From CAYUPI01 sp964446585 (GTDB taxonomy: Bacteria > Verrucomicrobiota > Verrucomicrobiia > Limisphaerales > UBA8199): DNA of 64,000 nt. Of the stretch, positions 44,127 to 53,094 are shown piece after piece. Within the stretch, counting starts at the first letter, position 1, and each line of letters begins with the position of its first letter. The notes below the pieces were generated by a model. The model saw nothing but the letters and a program-made list of their open reading frames with translations, was not told the origin of the DNA and ran no database searches. Where the stretch lies: positions 1 through 64,000 of the forward strand of contig CAYUPI010000010.1 in assembly GCA_964446585.1 (NCBI GenBank), given 5' to 3'. Position numbers and translations under genes: made by a program.

Positions 44127-45350
44127 TCAATCCGGCTTCGGTTTTCCAACGAGGCTGGCGAGCTTCTCGTTGGCTTTTTCCAGGTCGGCCGTCTGTGCAG
44201 CCGGAATGGAGAGTTTGGACTCGGGTAGCACCGGTTCAGTTGGTCGTGTTAGTGCTTCGAGCTTTTTCTGGTCAATGGGCTCGACTGGCGCGGGCGTGGG
44301 CGCACTTGAAGTCGCCGGCGCCGGAGTGGCCGCGAGCCGTTCCAGAATCTTGTAGGCCGCGGCCGGTTCTTCGGCTTCGCCCCGGAGGTAGGCGGCAACG
44401 CGCGCGCCGGAGGTGGCGCCGGAAGTTGCGGCGGCGGCCTGACGGGCCGTTTGCACTACCTGGAGGAAATAGCGTTCCAGATTTTGCGTCGGTGTATCGA
44501 TCTGGACTTTGTCCTCGGCCACGTCCTGGCGAATGACCTCGAGCACGCGCTGCATGGTATCGCGTGGCAGGGAAGGCGTGGTGATCCGAATCGAGTCCGG
44601 TTGGGCCAGCAGTTCTTTCAATGTGCCCATCGCCTGAATCCGGCCGCCATAATAAATCACGACGCGATCACAGACGTCTTCCACGTCGGACAGCAAATGA
44701 CTGCTCAAAATGACGGTCTTGCCGCGCCGCCCCAGCGCCAGGATCAGGTCTTTGACTTCGCGGCAGCCGATCGGGTCCAGGCCCGACGTCGGTTCGTCGA
44801 GTATGACCAGGTCAGGGTCGTTGATCAGTGCCTGGGCCAGGCCGATGCGCCGCTGCATGCCCTTGGAGAATTCGCCCACTGCTCGCGTTCGCGTCTGGCT
44901 CAGACCCACCATTTCGAGGAGCTGCTCTGCTCGATTTTCGCGCTTCCCTTTGGGCAGCCGAAACAGGTTGCCAAAAAAATCCAATGTTTCGTGCGAATTC
45001 AAATACCGGTACAGGTACGACTCCTCGGGCAGGTAGCCAATGAGCGATTTAGTCGCGACATGCCGCGGCGAATGGCCGAAAACCTCGATGTGGCCTTTGG
45101 TCGGGTACAGTAGGCCGAGCAGCAGTTTTACGGTCGTGGATTTGCCGGACCCGTTCGGGCCCAGCAAGCCGAAGACCTCGCCGCGGCGGACATCGAAATC
45201 CACATCATCCACCGCGCGCGCTTTCGGCCGGCCCCAAAAATCTTTGAAGACTTTGGTAAGGCCGCGGACGGACACTATGATCTCGCTGTTCGTTTGTGCA
45301 GCGCGGTCCGCAGAATCCTGAGTGGTCTCCGTCAGCGGCATCGTGTCCAT
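44127..45350 (-). CDS. ABC transporter ATPase
   Basis: 407 residues. One ABC domain, about 25-260: Walker A GPNGSGKSTTVKLLLG, Q-loop near YLPEESYLYRYL, signature FSKGMQRRIGLAQAL and Walker B LVILDEPTSGLDPIG. The C-terminal part is longer than usual, Ala/Pro-rich, and ends in a helical stretch (LSIPAAQTADLEKANEKLA). The start is the ATG at 45350, which shares one base with the upstream stop (TAATG). It powers the ABC-2 permease encoded next. Confidence 0.9.
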   Translation of the reverse strand: MDTMPLTETTQDSADRAAQTNSEIIVSVRGLTKVFKDFWGRPKARAVDDVDFDVRRGEVFGLLGPNGSGKSTTVKLLLGLLYPTKGHIEVFGHSPRHVATKSLIGYLPEESYLYRYLNSHETLDFFGNLFRLPKGKRENRAEQLLEMVGLSQTRTRAVGEFSKGMQRRIGLAQALINDPDLVILDEPTSGLDPIGCREVKDLILALGRRGKTVILSSHLLSDVEDVCDRVVIYYGGRIQAMGTLKELLAQPDSIRITTPSLPRDTMQRVLEVIRQDVAEDKVQIDTPTQNLERYFLQVVQTARQAAAATSGATSGARVAAYLRGEAEEPAAAYKILERLAATPAPATSSAPTPAPVEPIDQKKLEALTRPTEPVLPESKLSIPAAQTADLEKANEKLASLVGKPKPD

Positions 45351-45568
45351 TACTCCTCTCGCTCTGCGGCTTCCCCGAACAGAGCGGCTAACTCGGTCTT
45401 GCCAATTTGTTTATTTGCAACTGCGATCATAGCATCATAAAGCTGGTTGTCGCCGGGTAATGTTGTCTTCATCCCGGATTCCTCCCTTTCCGCCGAATTT
45501 CGCCAGACCCAGGTCGTGAAACGTTCGATTTGGTCACGTGTCAAAAACCGTGGCTCAGGCTGCGTCAT
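45350..45568 (-). CDS. Small protein of a coupled pair, unknown
   Basis: 72 residues (MTQPEPRFLTRDQIERFTTWVW). It starts at an ATGA overlap with the upstream gene and ends at a TAATG overlap with the ABC ATPase. No family recognised; it may be the partner of an antitoxin-like protein. Confidence 0.55.
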   Translation of the reverse strand: MTQPEPRFLTRDQIERFTTWVWRNSAEREESGMKTTLPGDNQLYDAMIAVANKQIGKTELAALFGEAAEREE

Positions 45569-45768
45569 TGAGCCAGTCGGCGGAACAGATCCGCATGCAC
45601 GCGCAGCACCTTGTCCGCACTCTTGTCAAAGTCCGCATCCGAGACATATTGAACATTGCCGTCGGGCGGCTTGCGGCGAGAGCGCTTCTCCAGCAGAAAC
45701 GCGAAAACGCGTTCGTGTTCTTCACTCGGTAGCTTCTGGATTTGTTCGATGACTTCGTTGACGCTCAT
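45565..45768 (-). CDS. Antitoxin-like small protein
   Basis: 67 residues. The start MSVNEVIEQIQKLPSEEHERVFAFLLEKRS resembles the N-terminus of small antitoxin proteins (RelB-like/DUF2281 style). The tail VSDADFDKSADKVLRVHADLFRRLAQ is charged and helical. It overlaps the next gene by four bases. A toxin-antitoxin role is suggested but the partner is not a recognised toxin. Confidence 0.55.
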   Translation of the reverse strand: MSVNEVIEQIQKLPSEEHERVFAFLLEKRSRRKPPDGNVQYVSDADFDKSADKVLRVHADLFRRLAQ

Positions 45769-45885
45769 AAACTAATCTAGCGACTCATCAGCAACCCGGC
45801 AAGACAGCGGAGGGGCCTGCGCTGCGAGTTGTTGGTTTCGCAGCACTGTCCGGAAGCAAACCGTTCAAATTCTCCGAGTTGTTGC

Positions 45886-47904
45886 TCATGCGAGTTTGGG
45901 CGCCAACTGCGGCTTCGGCGGTGGCAGCGTCGGCCGAGTCGGCTTCGGCGCAACGGGTTCGGGATGATAATGTTCGAGTTCCTCGCCTTTGCGCACCAGT
46001 CGGGCGCTGTTGAAGATGACGAGCAACGACCCGCCAGTGTGCATCGCCGCCGCCCAAACCGGTGGCACTTTGCCGAGCGCGGCCAGCGTCATGCCGCCGA
46101 TGATGAAAGCGACGCCGAAAAGGAAGTTCTGGTTGATCACCATGCGTGTGCTCTGAGAGAGCTTGAGCAGGAACGGCAACCGGCGCAGATCGTTGTTCAT
46201 CAAGGCAATGGTCGCGCTATGGATGGCGACCTCGCTTCCGGCGGCGCCCATGGCGATGCCGATATCCCCTGCAGCCAGCGCGGGCGCGTCATTCACGCCA
46301 TCACCCACCACGGCCACTTTGTAGCCTTTGTCCCGGATGCCGCGCACGAAATCGACCTTGTTCTGCGGCAGGCATTCGCCTTTGGCTTCTTCGCAGCCAA
46401 TCTCCTTGGCCACACGCATCGCAACCGCCTGGCGATCGCCGGAAATCATCGCGATCCGTCTCACGTTGCTATCCTTCAATTCGATCAGGGACTCGCGCGC
46501 TTCCGCCCTCGTCTGGTCCTGGAGTCCGACCCAGCCGATGCAGTGGTGGTCGCGCGCGACGAAGATCAGGCTCCAGCCTTCCGTCTCGTTCAGGTCCACG
46601 GACTTGTCGAATTCTTCCTTCACGCCGTTGTCGCGAAGCCACTGTGCGCGGCCCACCAGCAGGCGAACACCGTCCACTTGCGCTTTAACGCCACGGCCGG
46701 CGGTTTCGTTGAAATCTTTCGGTTCGGCCAAAGTCACTCCGGCTTCGGTCGCCAGCTTCGACAGCGCCTTGGCAGTGGGATGATTGCTGTACTTTTCAGC
46801 CGAGGCGGCCAGGCGCAGCAACTCCGCCGGCGTGGCGCCCGCCATGGGCGCGAGGCGGCTGACGGCCAGCTCGCCTGTTGTGAGCGTGCCGGTCTTGTCG
46901 AAAATGAAAGCGTTAATCTTGGCCGCCAGCTCGATGTCGGCCACGTTTTTAATGAGAATCCCGAGGCGCGCCGCCGCCGAGAGCGCAGCCACCATCGCCG
47001 TGGGCGTCGCCAAAATGAACGCGCAGGGGCAGCTAAAGATGATCACCGAAATCACGTTGTTCAGGCCGTGTTCCCTTCCGGTGAACGCCCAGACCAGCGC
47101 CGCGATGACCAGCACCAGCGGTGTGTAAAAGCCCATGTACTGATCGACGATCTTCATGATCGGCAGCTTGGTTTTCTCCGCTGCCAGAATCAGTTCGCGC
47201 ACCCGTCCGAGAGTCGTGTCCTGGCCGGCCCGGCTGACTTTGATCTCGAGCACACCGGTCAGGTTTTGCGTGCCGGCAAACACTTCATCTCCCGGCTTCT
47301 TATCGGCAGGCAGCGACTCGCCCGTGATCGTGGCCTGGTTGAACGAGCCCTGGCCGCTGACGATTACGCCATCGGCTGCGACGTTGTCGCCTGGGCGGAT
47401 GCGAATGACGTCGCCGACGGCGAGGTCTTTGGCCGCGACTTCTTCCTCGCCCTGGGCGGTGAGGCGCCGGGCTTTGGTGGGCGTGAGCTTGATCAGGGAT
47501 TCGATGGAGGCGCGCGCTCCCTCAGCGGTCCGAGTTTCGATGATCTCACCCATCAGCATGAAGAATGCGACCACGCCGGCGGTCTTGTAATCGCCGGAGG
47601 CGAATGCCGCCAGCACGGCGATGGCCACCAGCTCATTGATGCTTAAAACGCCGGCGCGCAGGTCCTTGACCGCAGTCCAGACAATCGGGTAACCGAGGAC
47701 AATGGCCCCGATAAACGCGCTGGCGCCCGCCACGGCCGTGCCTTGCGTGAACAGCCAGTCCACGATGAAGGCGTTGACGACAAAGACCACCCCCAGCAGC
47801 GTTTGCCAGAGGCGCACCGGGGCGTGCTCGTGATCCGACCCGCACGCGGAGCACGACTCATCGTGCGCGTGCGGTTCTTGATGACTCAAAAGGGACGTTT
47901 GCAT
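45886..47904 (-). CDS. Heavy-metal P1B-type ATPase
   Basis: 672 residues. Core motifs are all present: the phosphatase loop TGES, the membrane metal site FSCPCAFI, the phosphorylation site DKTGT, NHPTAKAL near the nucleotide site, and GDGVNDAPA. It lacks the ferredoxin-like metal-binding domain and has instead a His/Cys-rich leader (HQEPHAHDESCSACGSDHEH). The C-terminus carries HYHPEPVAPKP. The metal may be zinc, cadmium, cobalt or copper; the CPC motif alone does not decide it. It follows three SPFH genes with only seven bases of gap. Confidence 0.92.
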   Translation of the reverse strand: MQTSLLSHQEPHAHDESCSACGSDHEHAPVRLWQTLLGVVFVVNAFIVDWLFTQGTAVAGASAFIGAIVLGYPIVWTAVKDLRAGVLSINELVAIAVLAAFASGDYKTAGVVAFFMLMGEIIETRTAEGARASIESLIKLTPTKARRLTAQGEEEVAAKDLAVGDVIRIRPGDNVAADGVIVSGQGSFNQATITGESLPADKKPGDEVFAGTQNLTGVLEIKVSRAGQDTTLGRVRELILAAEKTKLPIMKIVDQYMGFYTPLVLVIAALVWAFTGREHGLNNVISVIIFSCPCAFILATPTAMVAALSAAARLGILIKNVADIELAAKINAFIFDKTGTLTTGELAVSRLAPMAGATPAELLRLAASAEKYSNHPTAKALSKLATEAGVTLAEPKDFNETAGRGVKAQVDGVRLLVGRAQWLRDNGVKEEFDKSVDLNETEGWSLIFVARDHHCIGWVGLQDQTRAEARESLIELKDSNVRRIAMISGDRQAVAMRVAKEIGCEEAKGECLPQNKVDFVRGIRDKGYKVAVVGDGVNDAPALAAGDIGIAMGAAGSEVAIHSATIALMNNDLRRLPFLLKLSQSTRMVINQNFLFGVAFIIGGMTLAALGKVPPVWAAAMHTGGSLLVIFNSARLVRKGEELEHYHPEPVAPKPTRPTLPPPKPQLAPKLA

Positions 47905-47911
47905 TTATCTT

Positions 47912-49003
47912 TTACTTCGTTTCTTCAGTTTTGGGCTTTGGAGGTTCCCGATTTAACAATAAGCGAAGTTCCCTGGTTTTGCCATCCGTGCTCTCGGGCA
48001 GGAAGATCTTGTCCTGCACGTTCGTCAGGGCGCGGCCGAGTGTTTCAGTCAAGCGCTGCTGCACGAAGAGAGCTGGATTCTCCTGATATTTGGGCAGGAG
48101 TTGCTGGAACTGCTCGGCCCGGCTGGAGACTTCCGCGACCAGTCGGCTGCTGTCGGATTGAGCGAGATTCAGGCGGGAATTGGCGTCCGCCGCCGCCTTG
48201 CTCAGGACCTGATTCTCATAACTCCGCGCGTCATTCAGAACCTTATTCCGGGTGATCTCCGCCTTGAGCACGTTGGCGAAATCTTCCTTGAGCTTGACCG
48301 GGGGCCTGCTTTGCACGTCGCATTGTTCCACAACAACTCCCAGCACGCGTTTCTCGACCAACTCGCTCACGCGCCGGCGCACAGCCTCGCGGAAGCCGGC
48401 AATGTCGCGTGTCAGGATATCGTCCACGGCAAACTTCGAAGCGGTATAAATGAGCGCTTCGTTAAGCGCGTTTTGAACCGCATTGGATGCATTGACAAAA
48501 CTGAACACATAGCGAACGGGGTCCTCGATCCGATACGCCAGCATCGCGCGCGTGTGAACGATATTGCCATCGGCCGTCAGCGCGTAACCGTCCACCGCCG
48601 GATTGAGCGAAGGAACCGGCATCGGTTCGGCGCCCGACACTTCCAGTTCCGGGCTGATGGCAAACCAGCCCACCGTCGAATTGACTTTCTGCAGGCCGGT
48701 GATCGATACCTTGACGTATTCGTCGATCGGATAAGGAAAGGACCAGTGCAATCCTGGTCCGAGCAATGCTTTGGCGCCCGCGCCGGTGGGCCGGCCGAAA
48801 TGCAACACCAGCGCTCGTTCCTGCGGGCCAACCTGGAAGAAGCCCGAGATCAGGAAAACGCCGACCAGCAGCGCCATGACAAATTTGACGATGGCAAAAC
48901 TGCTGCGCAGCGCTTCGGAGAGCGCCTGCGAACCGGCGTCCAGCGGCGTCTCCGCCCCAGGCGACGGCCCCTTCAATGCTTCTGTTGAATCAGGTTCAGC
49001 CAT
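47912..49003 (-). CDS. SPFH-family membrane protein, HflK-like
   Basis: 363 residues with one N-terminal membrane helix (FVMALLVGVFLISGFFQV). The SPFH/band-7 domain is clear: VGPQERALVLHFGRPTG, then GPGLHWSFPYPIDEYVKV, with a helical coiled region (EITRNKVLNDARSYENQVLSKAAADANSRLNLAQ) after it. HflK/HflC assemblies normally cage FtsH, but no ftsH gene is in the window. Eight bases separate it from the upstream HflC-like gene. Confidence 0.87.
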   Translation of the reverse strand: MAEPDSTEALKGPSPGAETPLDAGSQALSEALRSSFAIVKFVMALLVGVFLISGFFQVGPQERALVLHFGRPTGAGAKALLGPGLHWSFPYPIDEYVKVSITGLQKVNSTVGWFAISPELEVSGAEPMPVPSLNPAVDGYALTADGNIVHTRAMLAYRIEDPVRYVFSFVNASNAVQNALNEALIYTASKFAVDDILTRDIAGFREAVRRRVSELVEKRVLGVVVEQCDVQSRPPVKLKEDFANVLKAEITRNKVLNDARSYENQVLSKAAADANSRLNLAQSDSSRLVAEVSSRAEQFQQLLPKYQENPALFVQQRLTETLGRALTNVQDKIFLPESTDGKTRELRLLLNREPPKPKTEETK

Positions 49004-49012
49004 GATGAGATC

Positions 49013-49924
49013 CTACTTGCGGAGCAAGTTCGTCCCGCCACCGTTGAACAAATCGAATGGCGGCGTGCGTCCATCAAAAATCAGGGTCGAGCGCTCCTTG
49101 AGCGAACTTTCGAGCGCATTGAGACGACTGATGAAGTTAGCCAGTTCGGGATTCTGCTGAAAAACGGGAAGGAACTTTGCAGCCTCGGCCTCGCCTTTAC
49201 CGCGTATTCGCGTCGCCTGGCTTTCGGCGTTGATCACCAGTTCGGCGGCGCGGCGATCCGCGTCTGAACGAATATTCTGAGCCTCAGTCTCGCCTTCACT
49301 TTGCAGTTTATCCGCCAGCACCTTCCGTTCCGAGGTCATCTGTTCGAATACCGATTGCGTCACGCTTTCGGGCAAACCGAGCTTTTTGATGCCGAGAAAC
49401 TCAATTTCCAGGCCGTAGTTGTTAAGGCGGACCTGCGATTGCAGAGCCGCGAGGATCTCGTTCTCGATAGTTACGAATTTATTGGCGTCGGGGTTGGCGG
49501 TAACAAAATCCGAGAGGGGATGCTGGCCCACCACGGCGCTCTTGGCGTTGCTGAGCAATCCCTGCAGCACTTTTTCCGCTTCAGCGATGGGCTCGGTGCT
49601 GCCGGCGAACTTCGGGAAGAACGCCATTGCATCGGTGATTTTCCAGCCCACATAGACCGAAGTCAGAAGATTGAAGCCGTTCTGCGTCAGGCCTTCGGTG
49701 AATTTATCCTCGAAATTCTGCTCCCGTTGATCAAAGCGATGCACCATCTCGATGCCCCAAGGCAGCCGCAGTTTCAGCCCGGCCTTGTCAATCTTCCGGG
49801 TCGGCTTGCCGAACCGGGTCACGACCACGACTTCGGACTGGCGCACCTGGAACGAAAACAACAGGAAGCCGAAAACCAAGAGCAGCAGGCATGCAATGAT
49901 GATGGTGAGAGGATTTCGTTTCAT
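49013..49924 (-). CDS. SPFH-family membrane protein, HflC-like
   Basis: 303 residues. N-terminal helix PLTIIIACLLLLVFGFLLFSF, then the SPFH domain: VRQSEVVVVTRFGKPTRKIDKAGLKLRLPWGIEMVHRFDQR. The tail, about 200-270, is the charged helix of HflC (ERKVLADKLQSEGETEAQNIRSDADRRAAELV). It is eight bases after the 626-residue SPFH gene and nine before the HflK-like gene. Confidence 0.88.
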   Translation of the reverse strand: MKRNPLTIIIACLLLLVFGFLLFSFQVRQSEVVVVTRFGKPTRKIDKAGLKLRLPWGIEMVHRFDQREQNFEDKFTEGLTQNGFNLLTSVYVGWKITDAMAFFPKFAGSTEPIAEAEKVLQGLLSNAKSAVVGQHPLSDFVTANPDANKFVTIENEILAALQSQVRLNNYGLEIEFLGIKKLGLPESVTQSVFEQMTSERKVLADKLQSEGETEAQNIRSDADRRAAELVINAESQATRIRGKGEAEAAKFLPVFQQNPELANFISRLNALESSLKERSTLIFDGRTPPFDLFNGGGTNLLRK

Positions 49925-49932
49925 AGTGTTAC

Positions 49933-51813
49933 TTATTTTTTGGACGGCTGCACGGAGAGCTCGCCGAGCAGATCGCCGCGAATTCTGTCCTGCAGGTCAA
50001 ACGTGATTACATCGTGAGTGTTGGTAGTGAGCAAAATGTATTTGCGCGCGCCGGCGGTCGCGCGGACGAAAGTGTCCAGGTAATTGCGCTCGGCATAAAC
50101 CAGCGGCGCGGCCTCGAAAGCGGGAAGCTGGTTGGTAAATAACGCCGCGCGGGCCATGGCACCGATTGACCGCGCAATGCTTTCTGAAGTTGCCTTGTTG
50201 ATCACGTTGGTGGCCTGCGCCTGCGCCTGGGCATTGGTTTTGATGTCATCCGCGCGCGCGGTGAGGATTTTTGCCTGCTTGGTGTGAATCGCGCTGACAA
50301 CCTTCTCGTAGTCCGGCGCCACTTTGACCGGCGGATGCACGTCCTGCAGGCCAACGAAAACAATGCGCGCGCCCAGACTGTGTTGGTCGGCGGCCGCTTG
50401 AATCCGCTCCGTCAATGTTTGCGCGGCCTGTTGGAGCCCTGAGGACATAACTTCGGCCAGGTCCACGCTCGTGAGATAACGCACGACTTCGCGCGTGGCC
50501 AGGTCTTGGAGGAGCGCCGGTGAGTCCTCATTGTTGTACATCCACGCAACGAGGTCGGTAATTTGAAATTGCACAGGGATGCTGACCGTCAAGAGGCTCA
50601 CCGGGGGCGTACGTTTGCCGGTGATTTTATTGATCGTCTCCTGCGAGCCCTTCTCGCGGTTTGCAACGAGAAAATTTTCTTCTTTGGTGTGCGGCACGGT
50701 CCAGAGCACCACTGGGTCCTTTTCTCTCGTCGGGTCATGGGTGAAGCCGACGTCGAAACTCTGGATTTGCTCCGTGCGGGAGCGATAAACTCTGTCGATC
50801 GGCCAGGGCCATTTCAGATGTGCTCCTGGCCCGAGCAGTGTGCGGGCTTTGACGGGTTTGCCGAAGCGCTCGAGCACGCCTTGCTCGCCCGCTTCGATGA
50901 ACACGACAGACGTGGACAAAACGAGCGCGCCCACTTGCGCCAGCAGCAGCCAGCCTAGCGCTTGCTCGAAGAACCGGTAAAACCAGGTCTCGGACACCTT
51001 GAATCCGAACTGGTAATCCAACGCCTGGGCAGCGGTGGTGATGAGGCCTTCGGGTTGGCCCAGCAGTCCCACCAGCCGGCTGTCGTACAAGGGCCGTTGG
51101 ATCTTGCCCTTCACGCGCGGGCGGTACACCTCCAAAATCAAATTGATCAGCGTTTCGAGGGCGATGAGCGCCTGCAACCCGCAAAACACATGGGCGATAT
51201 AAAAGTCGGTTCTGGGAAAACCTGCCTGCACGCCGACAATGCCGACAGCGACGACAAAGCAGAGATAGGCTCCCAAGAGCAGGTAACTGGCCCCCGGACG
51301 AAGCAACCGATGCCGCTCAAGGCGGGCCATCGCGGCGGAAAATTTGCCAAGCAGAAAAAGCACCAGCGCGAAGAGGCCGAACAATGACATGGCCACCATC
51401 GGCTCTTTGAGCTCGACACGCGTCGTGCTCCGCGGCAGCCAACGCCATAGAAAATACGCCCCGCCGGCTTGCAACAGGCACACCAGCACGGTGAACGCGG
51501 GCACAAAAAACTTCTCGAACTGATCGCGCGACCTTTGGGCGGGGAACACTTCCGCTTCCTTGGCCTCGAACATGGCGGAACCGGAGCGCGACTTGAGCAA
51601 TTCGTCCAACTCGAGCTTTTCCAGGCGCTCGCTTTCCTCCAGCCGCATCTGGAACCAGCTCACCGCCGCTACGAGCAGGCCCACTCCGAGGAACAGGACG
51701 CTGACCAGACCGGCGAGCGAGTTCGCGTAGCGCGCAACGGCAAAACCGGCCGCTCCCACTACCAGCAACGCCAGCAGATTGATCAGTCCGTTTCGATGAA
51801 TAGTTCGTTCCAT
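49933..51813 (-). CDS. Large polytopic SPFH protein
   Basis: 626 residues, about twice the size of HflK. The first 300 residues hold several membrane helices (INLLALLVVGAAGFAVARYA, LLLGAYLCFVVAVGIVGV and others). The SPFH domain follows: IEAGEQGVLERFGKPVKARTLLGPGAHLKWPWPIDRVYR. The charged C-terminal helix is HTKQAKILTARADDIKTNAQAQAQATN. The extra membrane part is unusual for the family. It is upstream of the HflC- and HflK-like genes, with the ABC-2 permease 38 bases further upstream. Confidence 0.85.
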   Translation of the reverse strand: MERTIHRNGLINLLALLVVGAAGFAVARYANSLAGLVSVLFLGVGLLVAAVSWFQMRLEESERLEKLELDELLKSRSGSAMFEAKEAEVFPAQRSRDQFEKFFVPAFTVLVCLLQAGGAYFLWRWLPRSTTRVELKEPMVAMSLFGLFALVLFLLGKFSAAMARLERHRLLRPGASYLLLGAYLCFVVAVGIVGVQAGFPRTDFYIAHVFCGLQALIALETLINLILEVYRPRVKGKIQRPLYDSRLVGLLGQPEGLITTAAQALDYQFGFKVSETWFYRFFEQALGWLLLAQVGALVLSTSVVFIEAGEQGVLERFGKPVKARTLLGPGAHLKWPWPIDRVYRSRTEQIQSFDVGFTHDPTREKDPVVLWTVPHTKEENFLVANREKGSQETINKITGKRTPPVSLLTVSIPVQFQITDLVAWMYNNEDSPALLQDLATREVVRYLTSVDLAEVMSSGLQQAAQTLTERIQAAADQHSLGARIVFVGLQDVHPPVKVAPDYEKVVSAIHTKQAKILTARADDIKTNAQAQAQATNVINKATSESIARSIGAMARAALFTNQLPAFEAAPLVYAERNYLDTFVRATAGARKYILLTTNTHDVITFDLQDRIRGDLLGELSVQPSKK

Positions 51814-51851
51814 TCGGATTTGTTCGTATGGTTCCTGTGCGGAAGTGACTC

Positions 51852-52814
51852 TTACGCCAGTTCCCGTTCCTCAAACAAAACGATAGCTAGCGCCAGCACC
51901 GCGCCCACATAACCGGCCACGTAAACAAAGGCTTTGCCCACATAAGCCCAGTGGAAGGTGCTCTTGCCGGTCTCGAGCGCATCGGCGAGCCAGAAAAGCT
52001 GCCAATTTGGCGTAATCGTGTAAAGCACCGATGCCCACCAGGACCCGCGGCCGGCCGGCCGGCCGAACAAGTAATCCGACATGATCCCCATCAGGAAAAA
52101 CGCCGAGCAAATGGCCAGCGTAGGAATGATATCGAGCCGGGTCGAGCAGGCCAGAGCTAGCCCCGCCAGAATCCACAGCGCGAACAAGATCAACACCGCC
52201 GCCGGGACCAGGCGCCAGTCCACGCCCGTCGCAAAGGCCTGGGGCTTGACCTCTTTCGTGAAAAAGTTGATGACGACGAAAGCCAGCGTGAGCATCACGA
52301 CGACGCAGAACACGGCATCCGAGACGAACGGGCGCCGTAAAAAAAAATTGCTGAACCCGCCCAGCGCATAGGCCGCCGACAGTCCCCCTGCGAAAAGCGC
52401 CCAGGCGAACAAATCCGTCGAACCGTAGGCATCGAAAGCCATCCGGCTCGCCAGCAGTGTTCCGATCAAATTCACGTATGTCAGCACCGTGAGGGCGGCC
52501 ATCAAACCAACGTATTTGGCGAGCAGGAACTGCGCACGGCCGACCGGTTTGGAAAGCACCGCAAGCGCAGTGCCGCCGCGAATCTCGCGCGCCAGCGACG
52601 CCGAGGCGCTCAGGACCGCACCGAGCAATCCCGACAAGAGCATCACCGCCAGCGTGCTGTTCTTGACCAGCTTGGGTTCATCGCCGAACGCGAAGTAATA
52701 AGGGGTTGCCAGGACAATCTGAAAAACTGCGGAGCAAGTCATGAGCAGCAGGAACACCGGCTGCCGGACCAATTCCATGAATGCGTTGGTGGCAATGGTG
52801 ATGAACTGTCGCAT
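51852..52814 (-). CDS. ABC-2 type permease upstream of the SPFH genes
   Basis: 320 residues with about six helices (MRQFITIATNAFMELVRQPVFLLLMTCSAVFQIVL; ALAVLSKPVGRAQFLLAKYVGLMAALTVL). The architecture is ABC-2. No ATPase is adjacent; it may use the ATPase encoded at 44127-45350. It is the first gene of the SPFH/P-type ATPase run. Confidence 0.75.
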   Translation of the reverse strand: MRQFITIATNAFMELVRQPVFLLLMTCSAVFQIVLATPYYFAFGDEPKLVKNSTLAVMLLSGLLGAVLSASASLAREIRGGTALAVLSKPVGRAQFLLAKYVGLMAALTVLTYVNLIGTLLASRMAFDAYGSTDLFAWALFAGGLSAAYALGGFSNFFLRRPFVSDAVFCVVVMLTLAFVVINFFTKEVKPQAFATGVDWRLVPAAVLILFALWILAGLALACSTRLDIIPTLAICSAFFLMGIMSDYLFGRPAGRGSWWASVLYTITPNWQLFWLADALETGKSTFHWAYVGKAFVYVAGYVGAVLALAIVLFEERELA

Positions 52815-52900
52815 CTATCTCGTCAGGCCCAAACAGCCTATGAATTAGAAGCGTGAATGCAATCGGTTAGTGTGCCTCCGCAGCTACGCCGAGAACATTT

Positions 52901-52925
52901 CCCTCTCCTCCTTTGGAGGAGAGGG
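52901..52925. repeat. Perfect hairpin between rsmD and the permease gene
   Basis: CCCTCTCCTCC-TTT-GGAGGAGAGGG, 11-base arms with a 3-base loop. No T-run follows on either strand, so it is a poor terminator; it resembles a dispersed hairpin element. The rest of 52815-53094 shows no gene. Confidence 0.6.
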
Positions 52926-53094
52926 GTAGGGAGAGGAGGCCTATGTTTCTGATGTTGCGGACCTGTCGTCACTGTTCGATCACTCGGTTATCGGTTGTTA
53001 GCTGCAAGTTTGCGGCAAAACGTGCCGGGCTGTAACTGTGCGTTTGGCTGCACACCCGTGGTCAAATTCCAAAATCCAATAACCAAAGCCCAAA

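Noticed and set aside
45829..47646. Plus-strand frame of 605 residues over the P-type ATPase
   Set aside because: It is an open antisense frame in GC-rich coding DNA; the ATPase has all catalytic motifs.
52901..52925. Rho-independent terminator for rsmD
   Set aside because: The stem is strong, but no T-run follows on the minus strand; more like a dispersed hairpin.
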